64,000 bases of DNA, taken from Gemmatimonadota bacterium. Lineage in GTDB: Bacteria > Gemmatimonadota > Gemmatimonadetes > Gemmatimonadales > Gemmatimonadaceae. The stretch covers positions 496,001-560,000 of the forward strand of contig JADJRJ010000027.1 of assembly GCA_016712265.1 (NCBI GenBank). The letters run 5' to 3'. A program made the position numbers and the translations under genes. Below, piece by piece: positions 35,850 through 43,769 of the stretch (positions are counted from its first letter, which is position 1; each line of letters opens with the position of its first letter). The notes beneath the pieces were generated by a model. That model was not told the origin of the DNA and did not search any database. It saw only the letters and a program-made list of their open reading frames with translations.

Positions 35850-36605
35850 TCAGGGAGAGCGGCGCGAGCGAGCGATGGCGGTGGTCAGGCGCGGCGTGAG
35901 GGCGGCGGCATCGCTCTCCGGCCCGGGGTCCCGCGCATACAGCGCCCGATACCACAGGACCGAGACAAAGTGCGCGAGTTGCTCGTCGGTACGGGCCACG
36001 CTGGACGCCAGCTTGCGCACGTGAGGATCTGGCTCGGCGAACAGCTTGCGCGTCAACTCATCGATCATGCCCCCCATCGCATGGGCGATGAGGTGGATGG
36101 TGGTTTCGTCCGACGCCGCCGAGGGAAACCGACGTACCACGCTATGGGCGATCCGCCGGTACCAGAGGTCGCTCGCGCGCGCAAAGAGGCGGGCGAACTC
36201 GGGGACTTCCTCGGACAGCTGCAGCAGGCATCGCATCAGGCCCGCGTTTGCGCGGGCCAGCGTGATCCAATGTCGGTTGGCATCGAGGATCGCGGCGTAG
36301 GCACTGCGTTCCTCCCCGTGATCGCCGCGGGTGAGGAAGTCATCCAGGAACTCCTGCAGCACGTCGGCAGTGAGCGCCTGCTTGTTCTCGAAGTACAGGT
36401 ACAACACCGGCGGGGTGATCCCCGCACGGGCGCAGACATCAGCGACCTTCATGTCCCGATACCCGACCTCGTTCAGCAGCTCCACCGTTGCGAGGCGAAT
36501 CCGGTCGCGCGTGCGTTCGCCCTTACGCCGTGCCGGCTCCTGCTGTTGGCGGTTGGCGATCCAGTCGGAAAAGCGCGCCGGTGTCGCGGTGGTGGCCGGC
36601 GTCAT
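35850..36605 (-). CDS. TetR family regulator
   Basis: A 251-residue regulator. The N-terminal helix-turn-helix RDRIRLATVELLNEVGYRDMKVADVCARAGITPPVLYLYFENKQAL sits at about residues 33-78; the C-terminal ligand domain is all-helical. It overlaps the MFS gene upstream (ATGA-type) and probably controls this operon. An imperfect 16-bp palindrome (38461-38476) between the operon and the divergent acylase gene is the best operator candidate. Confidence 0.9.
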   Translation of the reverse strand: MTPATTATPARFSDWIANRQQQEPARRKGERTRDRIRLATVELLNEVGYRDMKVADVCARAGITPPVLYLYFENKQALTADVLQEFLDDFLTRGDHGEERSAYAAILDANRHWITLARANAGLMRCLLQLSEEVPEFARLFARASDLWYRRIAHSVVRRFPSAASDETTIHLIAHAMGGMIDELTRKLFAEPDPHVRKLASSVARTDEQLAHFVSVLWYRALYARDPGPESDAAALTPRLTTAIARSRRSP

Positions 36606-37909
36606 CGTGAGGCCTCACGCCAGGCCTGTGCATACGGCGCGCGTGCCCGGACCAGCGCCACGGCCGCAATGGGCACGGTGAGGATCGGGAGCCACGCCAG
36701 GGAATACCGCACGGCGGCGTCCTGGTGAAAGGCGCGATCCGTCATGAGGGCGACGAGCAACGGGCCAAGGCTGAGACCGATGAGGTTGGAGATGAGCAGG
36801 TACAACGCCGTGACCTGCCCGCGCAAGTGTGGAGGCGTGATGAGGGCGAGTGCCCCCGACGCGATGCCATACGGGAACCCCAGGGCAAAGGCCAAGGGCA
36901 CGTAGACAGCAAGGGCCATCCCGAGGTTGGGAGCGAGGGCGTACGCGGGGATTGCCAGCGCCAGCAGCGTGAGGCCACCAAGCGCGACTCGGATGGGACC
37001 GTCGCCACGCCCGCGCTGCAGCTGGGAATCCACGAGCGCGCCGCTGGCGATTACCCCGAGCGGCGCCGCGACCATCAGGATCGCGCCGAGCCATACGCCG
37101 GCGTCGGCCGTGCTCACGCCAAAGGTCCGCACGAGGGTCGTTGGCATCCAGGCCATCGCGCCGTAGGCCAGCACGGTGATGGCGGTGAAGGCCATCACAT
37201 GCCAGCCGTATGCACCGCGTCGCGCGCTCACATAGGCGAGGGTGTCCCGCAGCGGCACGTGAGCGGGGCGGTCGCCCACACCGGGACTGCCGCGCCGTGG
37301 TTCGCGCACGAGGAGCAAGAAGGCGGCGATGATCAGCCCGGGGGCACCCACCGCGAAGAAGACCACGCGCCATGGGGCCACCCCGGCGAGGGGGCCGAGT
37401 GATGCCGGGTTAACTCCCTCGAGCCATCGCAACAGCCCGCCGCCCACCATCAGGGCGGCGGCACTGCCAAGGAAGATGCCCGACTGAAAGAGGGCGATGG
37501 CGCGCGCCACCAGCCGTCGCGGCATCCGCTCGGCCAGCAGCGAAACGGCTGCTGGCGAAAGCGATGCCTCGCCGACTGCCACACCGGCCCGCGCGATCGC
37601 GAGCGCCGTGACCGAACCAGCCGCGCCACTGGCCACCGTCATTCCACTCCACAGCGCGACACCGGCGGCCATCAGGCGAGGACGATCACCCCGATCCGCC
37701 CACTGCCCGAGCGGGAGCCCCATCACGGCGTACAATGACGCAAAGGCGAGCCCATGCAGGAGGCTGATCACCGTGTCGCTCACCCCGAGATCGGCCCGGA
37801 TCGGGGCGACGAGCAGGGTGAGCAGTGTGCGATCAATGAACGAAAAGGTGTTGGCCGCCAGGAGCAGGACGGCCAGTCCCCAGACGCGCCGCGGGGCGAC
37901 CTCGTTCAT
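36602..37909 (-). CDS. MFS transporter (sugar-phosphate/spinster-like)
   Basis: A 435-residue major facilitator with about 12 spans. FIDRTLLTLLVAPIRADLGVSD at the N-terminus and GLPLGQWADRGDRPRLMAAG (loop 2-3 motif) resemble the anion:cation symporter and spinster groups. It probably imports the organic acid or amide catabolised by this operon. ATG 37909 overlaps the stop of the MaoC-like gene (ATGA). Its own end overlaps the tetR start. Confidence 0.88.
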   Translation of the reverse strand: MNEVAPRRVWGLAVLLLAANTFSFIDRTLLTLLVAPIRADLGVSDTVISLLHGLAFASLYAVMGLPLGQWADRGDRPRLMAAGVALWSGMTVASGAAGSVTALAIARAGVAVGEASLSPAAVSLLAERMPRRLVARAIALFQSGIFLGSAAALMVGGGLLRWLEGVNPASLGPLAGVAPWRVVFFAVGAPGLIIAAFLLLVREPRRGSPGVGDRPAHVPLRDTLAYVSARRGAYGWHVMAFTAITVLAYGAMAWMPTTLVRTFGVSTADAGVWLGAILMVAAPLGVIASGALVDSQLQRGRGDGPIRVALGGLTLLALAIPAYALAPNLGMALAVYVPLAFALGFPYGIASGALALITPPHLRGQVTALYLLISNLIGLSLGPLLVALMTDRAFHQDAAVRYSLAWLPILTVPIAAVALVRARAPYAQAWREASR

Positions 37910-38397
37910 GCGGCGCCGTTGTCCCGCGCGTGCACCCACATGCTCCACCACTCCGCCGTGAGCGCGGGACGATCGGACCCCTCGATCTCCACGACCACCG
38001 AGAAACGCATCATCTCGCCATCCGGGCGGGTCTTGCGCTCGGCCAGCGTGAAGTGGCCGCGGATCCGCGCATTCACCGGGACCGGGCTGACAAAGCGCAC
38101 CCGGTCGAAGCCGTAGTTGAGTGGGTGCGCGCCGCGCGCCTTGGTGGCCACAAACGCGGCGGAGGTGGCTTCCCGCAGGAGCTTGGTCAGGAGGGACAAC
38201 GTGAGGAACCCGTAGGCAATGGTGGTGCCGACCGGGCTGTGGTCCCGACACCAGTCGGGATCCGTGTGCAAGGGTTCCACGTCATCGGTGAGCACCCCAA
38301 ACGCCGTGATGCATTCCTGGTCGATCCGCATCCAGTCGGAGCAGCCGAGGGAAGTTCCCGGGGCCCAGGGACCAAGGGCAGGTGACGACGCAGGCAT
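37906..38397 (-). CDS. MaoC-like hot-dog hydratase
   Basis: A 163-residue single hot-dog protein. The hydratase-2 motif is DDVEPLHTDPDWCRDHSPVGTTIAYGFLTLSLL, with the catalytic Asp and His of the (R)-specific enoyl-CoA hydratases, followed by NYGFDRVRFVSPVPVNARIRG. It likely hydrates an enoyl-CoA made downstream of the acyl-CoA ligase. First gene of the minus-strand operon; starts at ATG 38397. Confidence 0.85.
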   Translation of the reverse strand: MPASSPALGPWAPGTSLGCSDWMRIDQECITAFGVLTDDVEPLHTDPDWCRDHSPVGTTIAYGFLTLSLLTKLLREATSAAFVATKARGAHPLNYGFDRVRFVSPVPVNARIRGHFTLAERKTRPDGEMMRFSVVVEIEGSDRPALTAEWWSMWVHARDNGAA

Positions 38398-38419
38398 GAC
38401 AGCGGGGCGAGGGGACAGC

Positions 38420-38448
38420 TTGACAGTGGCGGAGTGCCGGACAACATT
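38420..38448 (+). promoter_or_regulatory. Candidate promoter for the acylase gene
   Basis: A perfect -35 box TTGACA (38420-38425), 17-bp spacer and a weak -10 AACATT (38443-38448). The weak -10 keeps confidence low. Confidence 0.4.
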
Positions 38449-38460
38449 CCTGCGCGTAAT

Positions 38461-38476
38461 ACTAACCGCGACTAGT
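38461..38476. promoter_or_regulatory. Candidate TetR operator
   Basis: ACTAACCGCGACTAGT is a 16-bp palindrome with six of eight pairs (arms ACTA/TAGT and centre CGCG). It lies between the divergent operon starts, just before the acylase ribosome site, where a bound TetR dimer could affect both sides. Confidence 0.4.
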
Positions 38477-38491
38477 TTTTCAGGAAGGGGT

Positions 38492-40825
38492 ATGGCTCTC
38501 CGTCAGGCCTGCAGCGTCGTGTGGGGTCTCGTCCTCACCGCCCCGCCACTGGTGGCCCAGGTCGAAGTGCGATTCACCAGCCACGGGCTGCCCCACGTCC
38601 GGGCGGCCACCCTCGGTGGGGCCGCCGAGGGCTACGCGTGGGCGTTCGCGCGCGACAACCTCTGCCTGACCGTCGAGAAGTTCGTGACCCTCGCCGGGGA
38701 TCGGACCCGGTACCTTGGCGCCGACAGCGGGTACGTCGACGGGTTTGTCGGCGGGTGGATCAGCAACGCCGCCAGCGACGCGGCATACCGATACCTGCTG
38801 GCCCCGGCGGCGACCGCGGCGGTGCGGCGGGCGTCATCGATGGATGTCCGCCAGATGGTGAGCGGGTACGTGCGCGGCTTCAATCGGCATGTCCGTGCCG
38901 CCCCCCTGGCGGGCGAATCGTGTCGCCAGCTCGCCTGGTTCCGGTCGATCACCGAGGCCGACGTGTGGCGCCGCCTGACCCAGGTGCCGCTGGTGATGAC
39001 GTCCCTCCTCCTCCTGCGCGAGATGACGGCGGCCACGCCGCCCGGGCGCGCGGACGGCGGGAGCGAAGAGCTGCCCAACACCACGGCTGCCCTGACCGCG
39101 CGAGCGGCTGCCTTTGGTGGCTCCAACGCCCTCGCCGCCGGCCGTGATGTCCTTGGCGTGGGAGCCGGCGGCTTCACCTTCTCCAATCCGCACTTTCCCT
39201 GGCAGGGCACCGAGCGGCTGTACGCGATGCACCTCACCGTGCCGGGGCGGCTCGACCTGTTCGGGTCCACGCTTTATGGCGTGCCGATTCCGATGATCGG
39301 GTTCTCGCGCGACATCGGATGGTCGGACACGCACACTACCGACAAGCGCTCGACCCTCTACGAGCTCACCCTCGATCCCGCAGACGCCACGCGCTATCGC
39401 GTGGGCGACACGTGGGAGTCCATGCGCGCCGTCGTGGTGGCGATCCCCGCCGCGCGTGACACGATCCGTCGGACGATCTGGGAGACACGCTACGGGCCGG
39501 TAGTCGCCGGCGCTCGCCTTCCGTGGACGTCGGAACGCGCCTACGCGTTCGCTGATCCGGAGCGCGGCAACGTTCGCATGGCGGACACCTTCCTGGCGAT
39601 TGCCAGCGCAAAGTCCGTGGAGGGGATTCGCGATGCGCTCTTCCGTCATCACGGGTCGCCGTGGTCGAACATCACCGCGGCGGACCGACGCGGTGGGGTG
39701 TTCTACGCCAACATCTCCGTTGCCGGATACATCACCGATGCGCAGTGGGCCCGTTGCACGGTCTCGAGCCCTGCGCGTGTCTTCCAGGACCTGGCGGACG
39801 TGACCGTCCTGAACGGTGCCGATCCGGCCTGCGCCTGGACGCGCGACGCGCGCGCCCCGCAACCCGGGATCATCCCAGCGGCCCAGCGGCCCTGGAGCAT
39901 CCGGCACGACATCGCACTCAACTCCAACGACAGTCACTGGTTCTCCACCACGGCGGCGACGGGACGCCTGGAGGGGTTCCCGCAGGTGATTGGGCCGGAG
40001 CGAACCATCCAGGGTGAGCGCACGCGGGTGGCCGCCCTGTACGCGCGGCAGTTCATGGGATCGGGCGCCGAGCCACTGACCCCGGCGCGCTGGGAGCAGC
40101 TGTTCTTCTCGGCGCGCAACCTGACGGCAGAACTGATCCTCGACGACCTCCTGGCCGATTGTCGCGCCACACCGCGTGTTGAGATGCCCGTCGGAAGCCC
40201 GGCCGACCTGGCCGAGGCGTGCCGTGTGCTTGGCGCGTGGGACCGCACCGACCGATTGGAGAGCCGTGGCTCGGCCCTCTTTGCCGAGTTTGCCCGTTCG
40301 CTCGAGCGTGTGCCGATGACCGGATTCTCCTTTCTGCCCCGGTATTGGCGCGTGCCGTTTGACATGGCCGACCCGGTCGGGACGCCGCGGGGGTTCCTCC
40401 CGACCGACGAGACGCGCCGCGCCCTCGCGCGCGCGGTCGCACGGCTTGTTGGGGCGAACATCCCGATCGACGCCCCCCTCGGCGACATCCAGGGTGCGGT
40501 GCGTAACGGACGTCGGCTGCCGCTGTCCGGGGCGAGCTTTACCTACCACATGGCCTCACCGGCGAACCTGGAGCGGAGCGTCGGCATCACCGACCTCCGC
40601 AGCGGCGACAGCTACATCCACGCGGTGCACCTGGGTCCTGACGGGCCACGCGGCCGCTACATCGTCACCTACTCGCAGTCGACCAACCCGGCGTCCCCGC
40701 ATGTCGCCGACATGACCGAGACCTTCTCGCGGCAGCAGTGGATCGACGTGGCCTTCACCCTTCGCGAGATCACGGCGGCCCAGGTGGGACCGACCGTGCG
40801 CTGGCGCCCCCGACCCCTCCCATGA
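38492..40825 (+). CDS. Penicillin-acylase family Ntn hydrolase
   Basis: A 777-residue secreted precursor. A signal peptide ends near LVAQ (AQVEVRF). The heavy-chain start is at FGGSNALAAGRD: autocatalytic cleavage between Gly and Ser would expose the catalytic N-terminal Ser, as in acyl-homoserine lactone and penicillin acylases. Downstream TLYGVPIPMIGFSRDIGWSDTHT and FRHHGSPWSNITAADRRGGVFY are family blocks. AGGAAGGGG precedes ATG 38492; the frame continues upstream without coding character. It hydrolyses an amide bond in the periplasm. The divergent operon encodes another amidohydrolase-like protein and an acyl-CoA ligase. The stop overlaps the next gene (ATGA). Confidence 0.9.
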   Translation: MALRQACSVVWGLVLTAPPLVAQVEVRFTSHGLPHVRAATLGGAAEGYAWAFARDNLCLTVEKFVTLAGDRTRYLGADSGYVDGFVGGWISNAASDAAYRYLLAPAATAAVRRASSMDVRQMVSGYVRGFNRHVRAAPLAGESCRQLAWFRSITEADVWRRLTQVPLVMTSLLLLREMTAATPPGRADGGSEELPNTTAALTARAAAFGGSNALAAGRDVLGVGAGGFTFSNPHFPWQGTERLYAMHLTVPGRLDLFGSTLYGVPIPMIGFSRDIGWSDTHTTDKRSTLYELTLDPADATRYRVGDTWESMRAVVVAIPAARDTIRRTIWETRYGPVVAGARLPWTSERAYAFADPERGNVRMADTFLAIASAKSVEGIRDALFRHHGSPWSNITAADRRGGVFYANISVAGYITDAQWARCTVSSPARVFQDLADVTVLNGADPACAWTRDARAPQPGIIPAAQRPWSIRHDIALNSNDSHWFSTTAATGRLEGFPQVIGPERTIQGERTRVAALYARQFMGSGAEPLTPARWEQLFFSARNLTAELILDDLLADCRATPRVEMPVGSPADLAEACRVLGAWDRTDRLESRGSALFAEFARSLERVPMTGFSFLPRYWRVPFDMADPVGTPRGFLPTDETRRALARAVARLVGANIPIDAPLGDIQGAVRNGRRLPLSGASFTYHMASPANLERSVGITDLRSGDSYIHAVHLGPDGPRGRYIVTYSQSTNPASPHVADMTETFSRQQWIDVAFTLREITAAQVGPTVRWRPRPLP

Positions 40826-42072
40826 CTCGATCAACTATGACGCGACGCGTGTTTGGCGCCGTGGTGGCCCTGCTGGCGCTCGCCCACCCCGTGCGGGCGC
40901 AGGTAAACGTGCCGGACTTTGATGCCGCGATGCGCGGGTTGCGCTTTGCCCCGGCGACGACGGACTTCAACAACGGGGCCGGCGGCGGCGGCAACGGGAT
41001 GCTCGACGCCGAGGAGATGGCCCTGATCACGGCGATCCTCAGGCAGCCCGCTTTTGACCTGTCCGCGCGTGGCGGCGTGACGCGGGCCAAGGTGGAGGCG
41101 GCGCTGCAACAGGCGCGGGCCACCGCGAAGAAGGACATCGCGGCGCTCGTGGATCGCTGGCCGACCGCGCCGGAAGTCGTGGCCGGGTACGTGATGCTGG
41201 GGCGCGCCTCGTTTGAGGCCTACGACGCGATGTCGAAGGGGTTTGGTGCCCCACTCACCGGCGACTATTCCCTCGCGCTGGCGTTGGACCGCTACCTGGG
41301 GCCTAACGGCGACGCGGATGGCGATGGCGTGCCGAATCGTCACGAGTACCAGGTGCATTTTGCGCGCGGGCGGGACGCCTGGGTCAAGGCGGCGCTCGAT
41401 CCGAGCGAACGCACGCGTCCGGCACTGGTGTCCACCACGCCCGCGCCCAAGGAGGTCAAGACGGTCGGGATCGTGTTGTACCCCGGCTTTGAGGTGCTCG
41501 ACGTCTATGGTCCCGTGGAGATGTGGTCCTACGTGCCCGAGTTCAAGGTCGTGATGATCGCAGAGCAGGCCGGCCCGGTGCGATCAGCGCAGGGGGTCTC
41601 GACGGTCGCGGAGTATTCGTTCGCCAACGCCCCGACGGTGGACATCCTGATGGTCCCTGGCGGCGTCGGTACCTACACGCAGCTCAAGAACGCGGCCTTC
41701 CTGGACTTCATTCGTGCGCGGCATGCGGTGACGTCGTACACGACCTCGGTCTGCACCGGCTCCGCGTTGCTGGCGCGTGCCGGGTTGTTGAAGGGGCTGC
41801 GGGCGACGAGCAACAAGGGGGCCTTCGCGCTGGCGGTTGAGCAGGATCCGGAGGTCAAGTGGGTACCGAGCGCCCGCTGGGTGGAGGACGGCAAGGTGCT
41901 CACCTCCTCGGGCGTTTCCGCGGGGACGGACATGGCGCTCGGACTGGTCTCGAAGATGTTCGGGATCGAACGCGCGCGCGGGCTGGCCCGGAGCCTGGAG
42001 TATGAATGGCACGAGGATCGTGACGCCGACCCGTTTGGCCTGAAGGAAGTGCCGAAGGTCTTCAAGCCCTAG
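40822..42072 (+). CDS. Secreted DJ-1/PfpI protein with EF-hand-like segment
   Basis: A 416-residue protein with a signal peptide (VALLALAHPVRAQ). The N-terminal 190 residues include GAGGGGNGMLDAEEMALI and NGDADGDGVPNRHEYQVHF, the latter a calcium-loop pattern of the dockerin/EF-hand type. The C-terminal half is a DJ-1/PfpI domain (VGIVLYPGFEVLDVYGPVEMW, MVPGGVGTYTQ, nucleophile elbow TSVCTGSALLARAGLLKG), closest in pattern to isonitrile hydratase InhA and AraC-type amidase domains. Start ATG 40822 (or 40837). It overlaps the acylase gene, so both proteins are likely to work on the same class of compound outside the cytoplasm. Confidence 0.82.
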   Translation: MTRSTMTRRVFGAVVALLALAHPVRAQVNVPDFDAAMRGLRFAPATTDFNNGAGGGGNGMLDAEEMALITAILRQPAFDLSARGGVTRAKVEAALQQARATAKKDIAALVDRWPTAPEVVAGYVMLGRASFEAYDAMSKGFGAPLTGDYSLALALDRYLGPNGDADGDGVPNRHEYQVHFARGRDAWVKAALDPSERTRPALVSTTPAPKEVKTVGIVLYPGFEVLDVYGPVEMWSYVPEFKVVMIAEQAGPVRSAQGVSTVAEYSFANAPTVDILMVPGGVGTYTQLKNAAFLDFIRARHAVTSYTTSVCTGSALLARAGLLKGLRATSNKGAFALAVEQDPEVKWVPSARWVEDGKVLTSSGVSAGTDMALGLVSKMFGIERARGLARSLEYEWHEDRDADPFGLKEVPKVFKP

Positions 42073-42079
42073 GGAGATC

Positions 42080-42559
42080 ATGCATCCCTTCGTGCGCCGG
42101 CTCGGCGTGAGCCTCGCGATCCTCGCCCTCCTGGTGGGGAGCGGGGCCGGCGTGGGGGCGGCGGCGCGAGCGGGGCGCCTCATTCCTGTGGCGTTTCCAT
42201 TTGCGCTGGCGCTGATCCTGGTGCTCCGGCGGTTTGGGGCGCCGGCTGAGCGGTGGGGGTGGGCCGCCTTCACGCTGTGGCTGGGCAGCACCTACCTGGC
42301 GACGGGTGGCTCGCGGGAGACGGTGGCGCTGGCCGCGTATGGCTTGGCGGGAGTCCTCGGCGCGGTGTGGTCGCCCTACATCCTCGCAGCTGCCTGGTTG
42401 CTGCACCCGGTGTGGGACTTCGTCCCCCGCACGCTGCCGGTGCTGCTGACGGATCTTCCCACCGCTTGCCTGCTCTTTGATATCCCGATTGGGGCGTACC
42501 TGGCGTGGGAAGGGTATCGCGGGCGCTGGGCCGCACGGCAACAGGCAACCACGCGGTAG
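42080..42559 (+). CDS. Small polytopic membrane protein, unknown
   Basis: 159 residues with about five hydrophobic segments (LAILALLVGSGAGVGAA; VAFPFALALILVL; YGLAGVLGAVWSPYILAAAWLL) and a WLLHPVWDF motif in the fourth, recalling DUF6010-type proteins. Not assigned with confidence. Starts 8 bp after the PfpI gene and so belongs to the acylase transcript. Followed by a hairpin repeat element. Confidence 0.65.
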   Translation: MHPFVRRLGVSLAILALLVGSGAGVGAAARAGRLIPVAFPFALALILVLRRFGAPAERWGWAAFTLWLGSTYLATGGSRETVALAAYGLAGVLGAVWSPYILAAAWLLHPVWDFVPRTLPVLLTDLPTACLLFDIPIGAYLAWEGYRGRWAARQQATTR

Positions 42560-42572
42560 GCAGGGAAAAACC

Positions 42573-42673
42573 CTCGTGCTGCTCAAGTCTCGTGCTGCAC
42601 GTGCTGCATCAGTTGAAAAACCTGAACTGCCACAACGCGGCACGAGAGGCACGGGCAGCCCGCGCAGCACGGG
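42573..42673. repeat. Hairpin element of CGTGCTGC units
   Basis: The left arm has CTCGTGCTGCTC, CTCGTGCTGCACGTGCTGC (to 42607). The right arm has GGCACGAG, GGCACGGGCAGC and GCGCAGCACGGG (42639-42673), complementary to the left. In the centre CAGTT/AACTG form a small inner stem. The same units occur inside the his operon. It may act as a terminator-like or repeat-extragenic element. Confidence 0.65.
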
Positions 42674-42688
42674 TCTACCAACGAAGAA

Positions 42689-42709
42689 GGGGGCCCGACT
42701 CGGGCCCCC
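42689..42709 (-). terminator. Terminator of the cold-shock gene
   Basis: Arms GGGGGCCCG and CGGGCCCCC with a 3-nt loop form a 9-bp GC stem. On the minus strand it is followed by TTCTTC. It ends the csp transcript 28 bp after its stop. Confidence 0.75.
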
Positions 42710-42736
42710 TTGCAACGGTGCGTCAACCGGTGGCGA

Positions 42737-42946
42737 TCAACCGGCCTTCGTCACGCCTTCGGCAGCTGGCCCCTTCTGCCCCTGCACGATCTCGAACTCG
42801 ACGGAGTCCCCTTCGGCCAGGGTCTTGAAGCCGGACCCCTGGATCGCGCTGTAATGCACGAAACAGTCCTTGCTCCCGTCGTCAGGCGTGATGAACCCGA
42901 AGCCCTTGGCATCGTTGAACCACTTCACTTTCCCGGTCGTACGCAT
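42737..42946 (-). CDS. Cold-shock domain protein
   Basis: A 69-residue CspA-like single-strand nucleic-acid chaperone. RNP1 KGFGFITPDD and RNP2 CFVHYSAI are intact, with the N-terminal GKVKWFND. It stands alone between a terminator and a 267-bp non-coding gap. It probably has the long leader typical of cold-shock mRNAs, but no element can be defined. Confidence 0.95.
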   Translation of the reverse strand: MRTTGKVKWFNDAKGFGFITPDDGSKDCFVHYSAIQGSGFKTLAEGDSVEFEIVQGQKGPAAEGVTKAG

Positions 42947-43178
42947 CGCGGTGCTCCTGAAATGATGCCTGAGGCCAAGGCAGGCTCGGCGCGCCGTCCC
43001 AACCCCAAAGCTGTTCTGCGGATTCCGAGGTGCCCCGTTAGGCTGCCATCCGCCGTGGCGTGCGCCTCCCGGGCGGGAGGCGAGGCGCGACGAATATGGA
43101 GGGAGGTGCCGGGGTCAGCAATGCGCCAGCCGGGGAGGCCCCCCGACCGCCCCACGTACCGGGACGCGCCGTACCCAC

Positions 43179-43206
43179 CTGCCGTCCGCCCTCTGCCGTC
43201 TGCCGC
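43179..43206. repeat. CTGCCGTC repeats at a gene 3' end
   Basis: CTGCCGTC, CTGCCGTC and TGCCGCC in near-tandem order end 8 bp from the stop of the minus-strand gene at 43214. They are the complement-orientation version of the GACGGCAG repeats elsewhere. The rest of the 42947-43213 gap holds one CGTTAGGC octamer (43036-43043) and nothing else recognisable. Confidence 0.5.
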
Positions 43207-43213
43207 CTCCCCC

Positions 43214-43672
43214 TCACCCCCCCGCCTTCCTCGCCCCCACCACGAAATACGGCGTGTCCCCGAAACAGGAGAGCGGGACCCCAGGGTGCTCCTCGTAGTC
43301 CAGCTCGAGCTGGCTGCCGAGTAACCCTTCAATCACCCTCGCCACGGAGTCGTCCCGGACCGTGAATTGGAAGAGGATCGGAGCGCTCCCCGGGATGTTC
43401 GAGAGTTGCAACTCCCCCTCCCAGGTTTTGCAGGCCCACCCCTTTCTGGAGATCTTCTGGACGAACCCCACTCGCTTGCCTGACGAGTAGGAGACGGCGA
43501 GCGCCGCGTACGACCAGGCGACCAGGGCAAGGAGGGGGATGCCGATCACGGAGAGGAGTGTCAGTTTTCCCCAGTGGCGGCGGGCAAACCCCGGCTTGCG
43601 TTGGGCGGCGGCAACCGCGGCCACATCCTCCGTGTTCAGTTCACGAGGGGGGATTTCGGCGTCCTGGGACAT
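43214..43672 (-). CDS. Membrane-anchored protein of unknown function
   Basis: 152 residues. A basic stretch is followed by one span (LTLLSVIGIPLLALVAWSYAALAV), then a conserved soluble part: SGKRVGFVQKISRKGWACKTWEGEL, FQFTVRDDSVARVI and LDYEEHPGVPLSCFGDTPYFV. Homologues of this small family are sometimes mislabelled 6-phosphogluconate dehydrogenase; no dehydrogenase fold is visible. Two Cys (ACKTW, SCFGD) are conserved in my recollection of the family. Confidence 0.7.
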   Translation of the reverse strand: MSQDAEIPPRELNTEDVAAVAAAQRKPGFARRHWGKLTLLSVIGIPLLALVAWSYAALAVSYSSGKRVGFVQKISRKGWACKTWEGELQLSNIPGSAPILFQFTVRDDSVARVIEGLLGSQLELDYEEHPGVPLSCFGDTPYFVVGARKAGG

Positions 43673-43769
43673 GGCACGTGGGGTAAGGGAAGTACGAAGC
43701 CGTTATCAGTAACTGTGAAGCATCCGGCGCGATTCGTCGTCGGCAGACCCGAGGCCTGAGGAGTTCGAA

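Noticed and set aside
38219..38491. Upstream extension of the acylase reading frame
   Set aside because: It overlaps the MaoC-like gene on the other strand and would destroy the signal peptide that starts at ATG 38492.
3870..43745. 15-bp word ATCCGGCGCGATTCG present after polA and before ispG
   Set aside because: A shared 15-mer is not surprising by chance in 64 kb of GC-rich sequence and no longer similarity extends from it.
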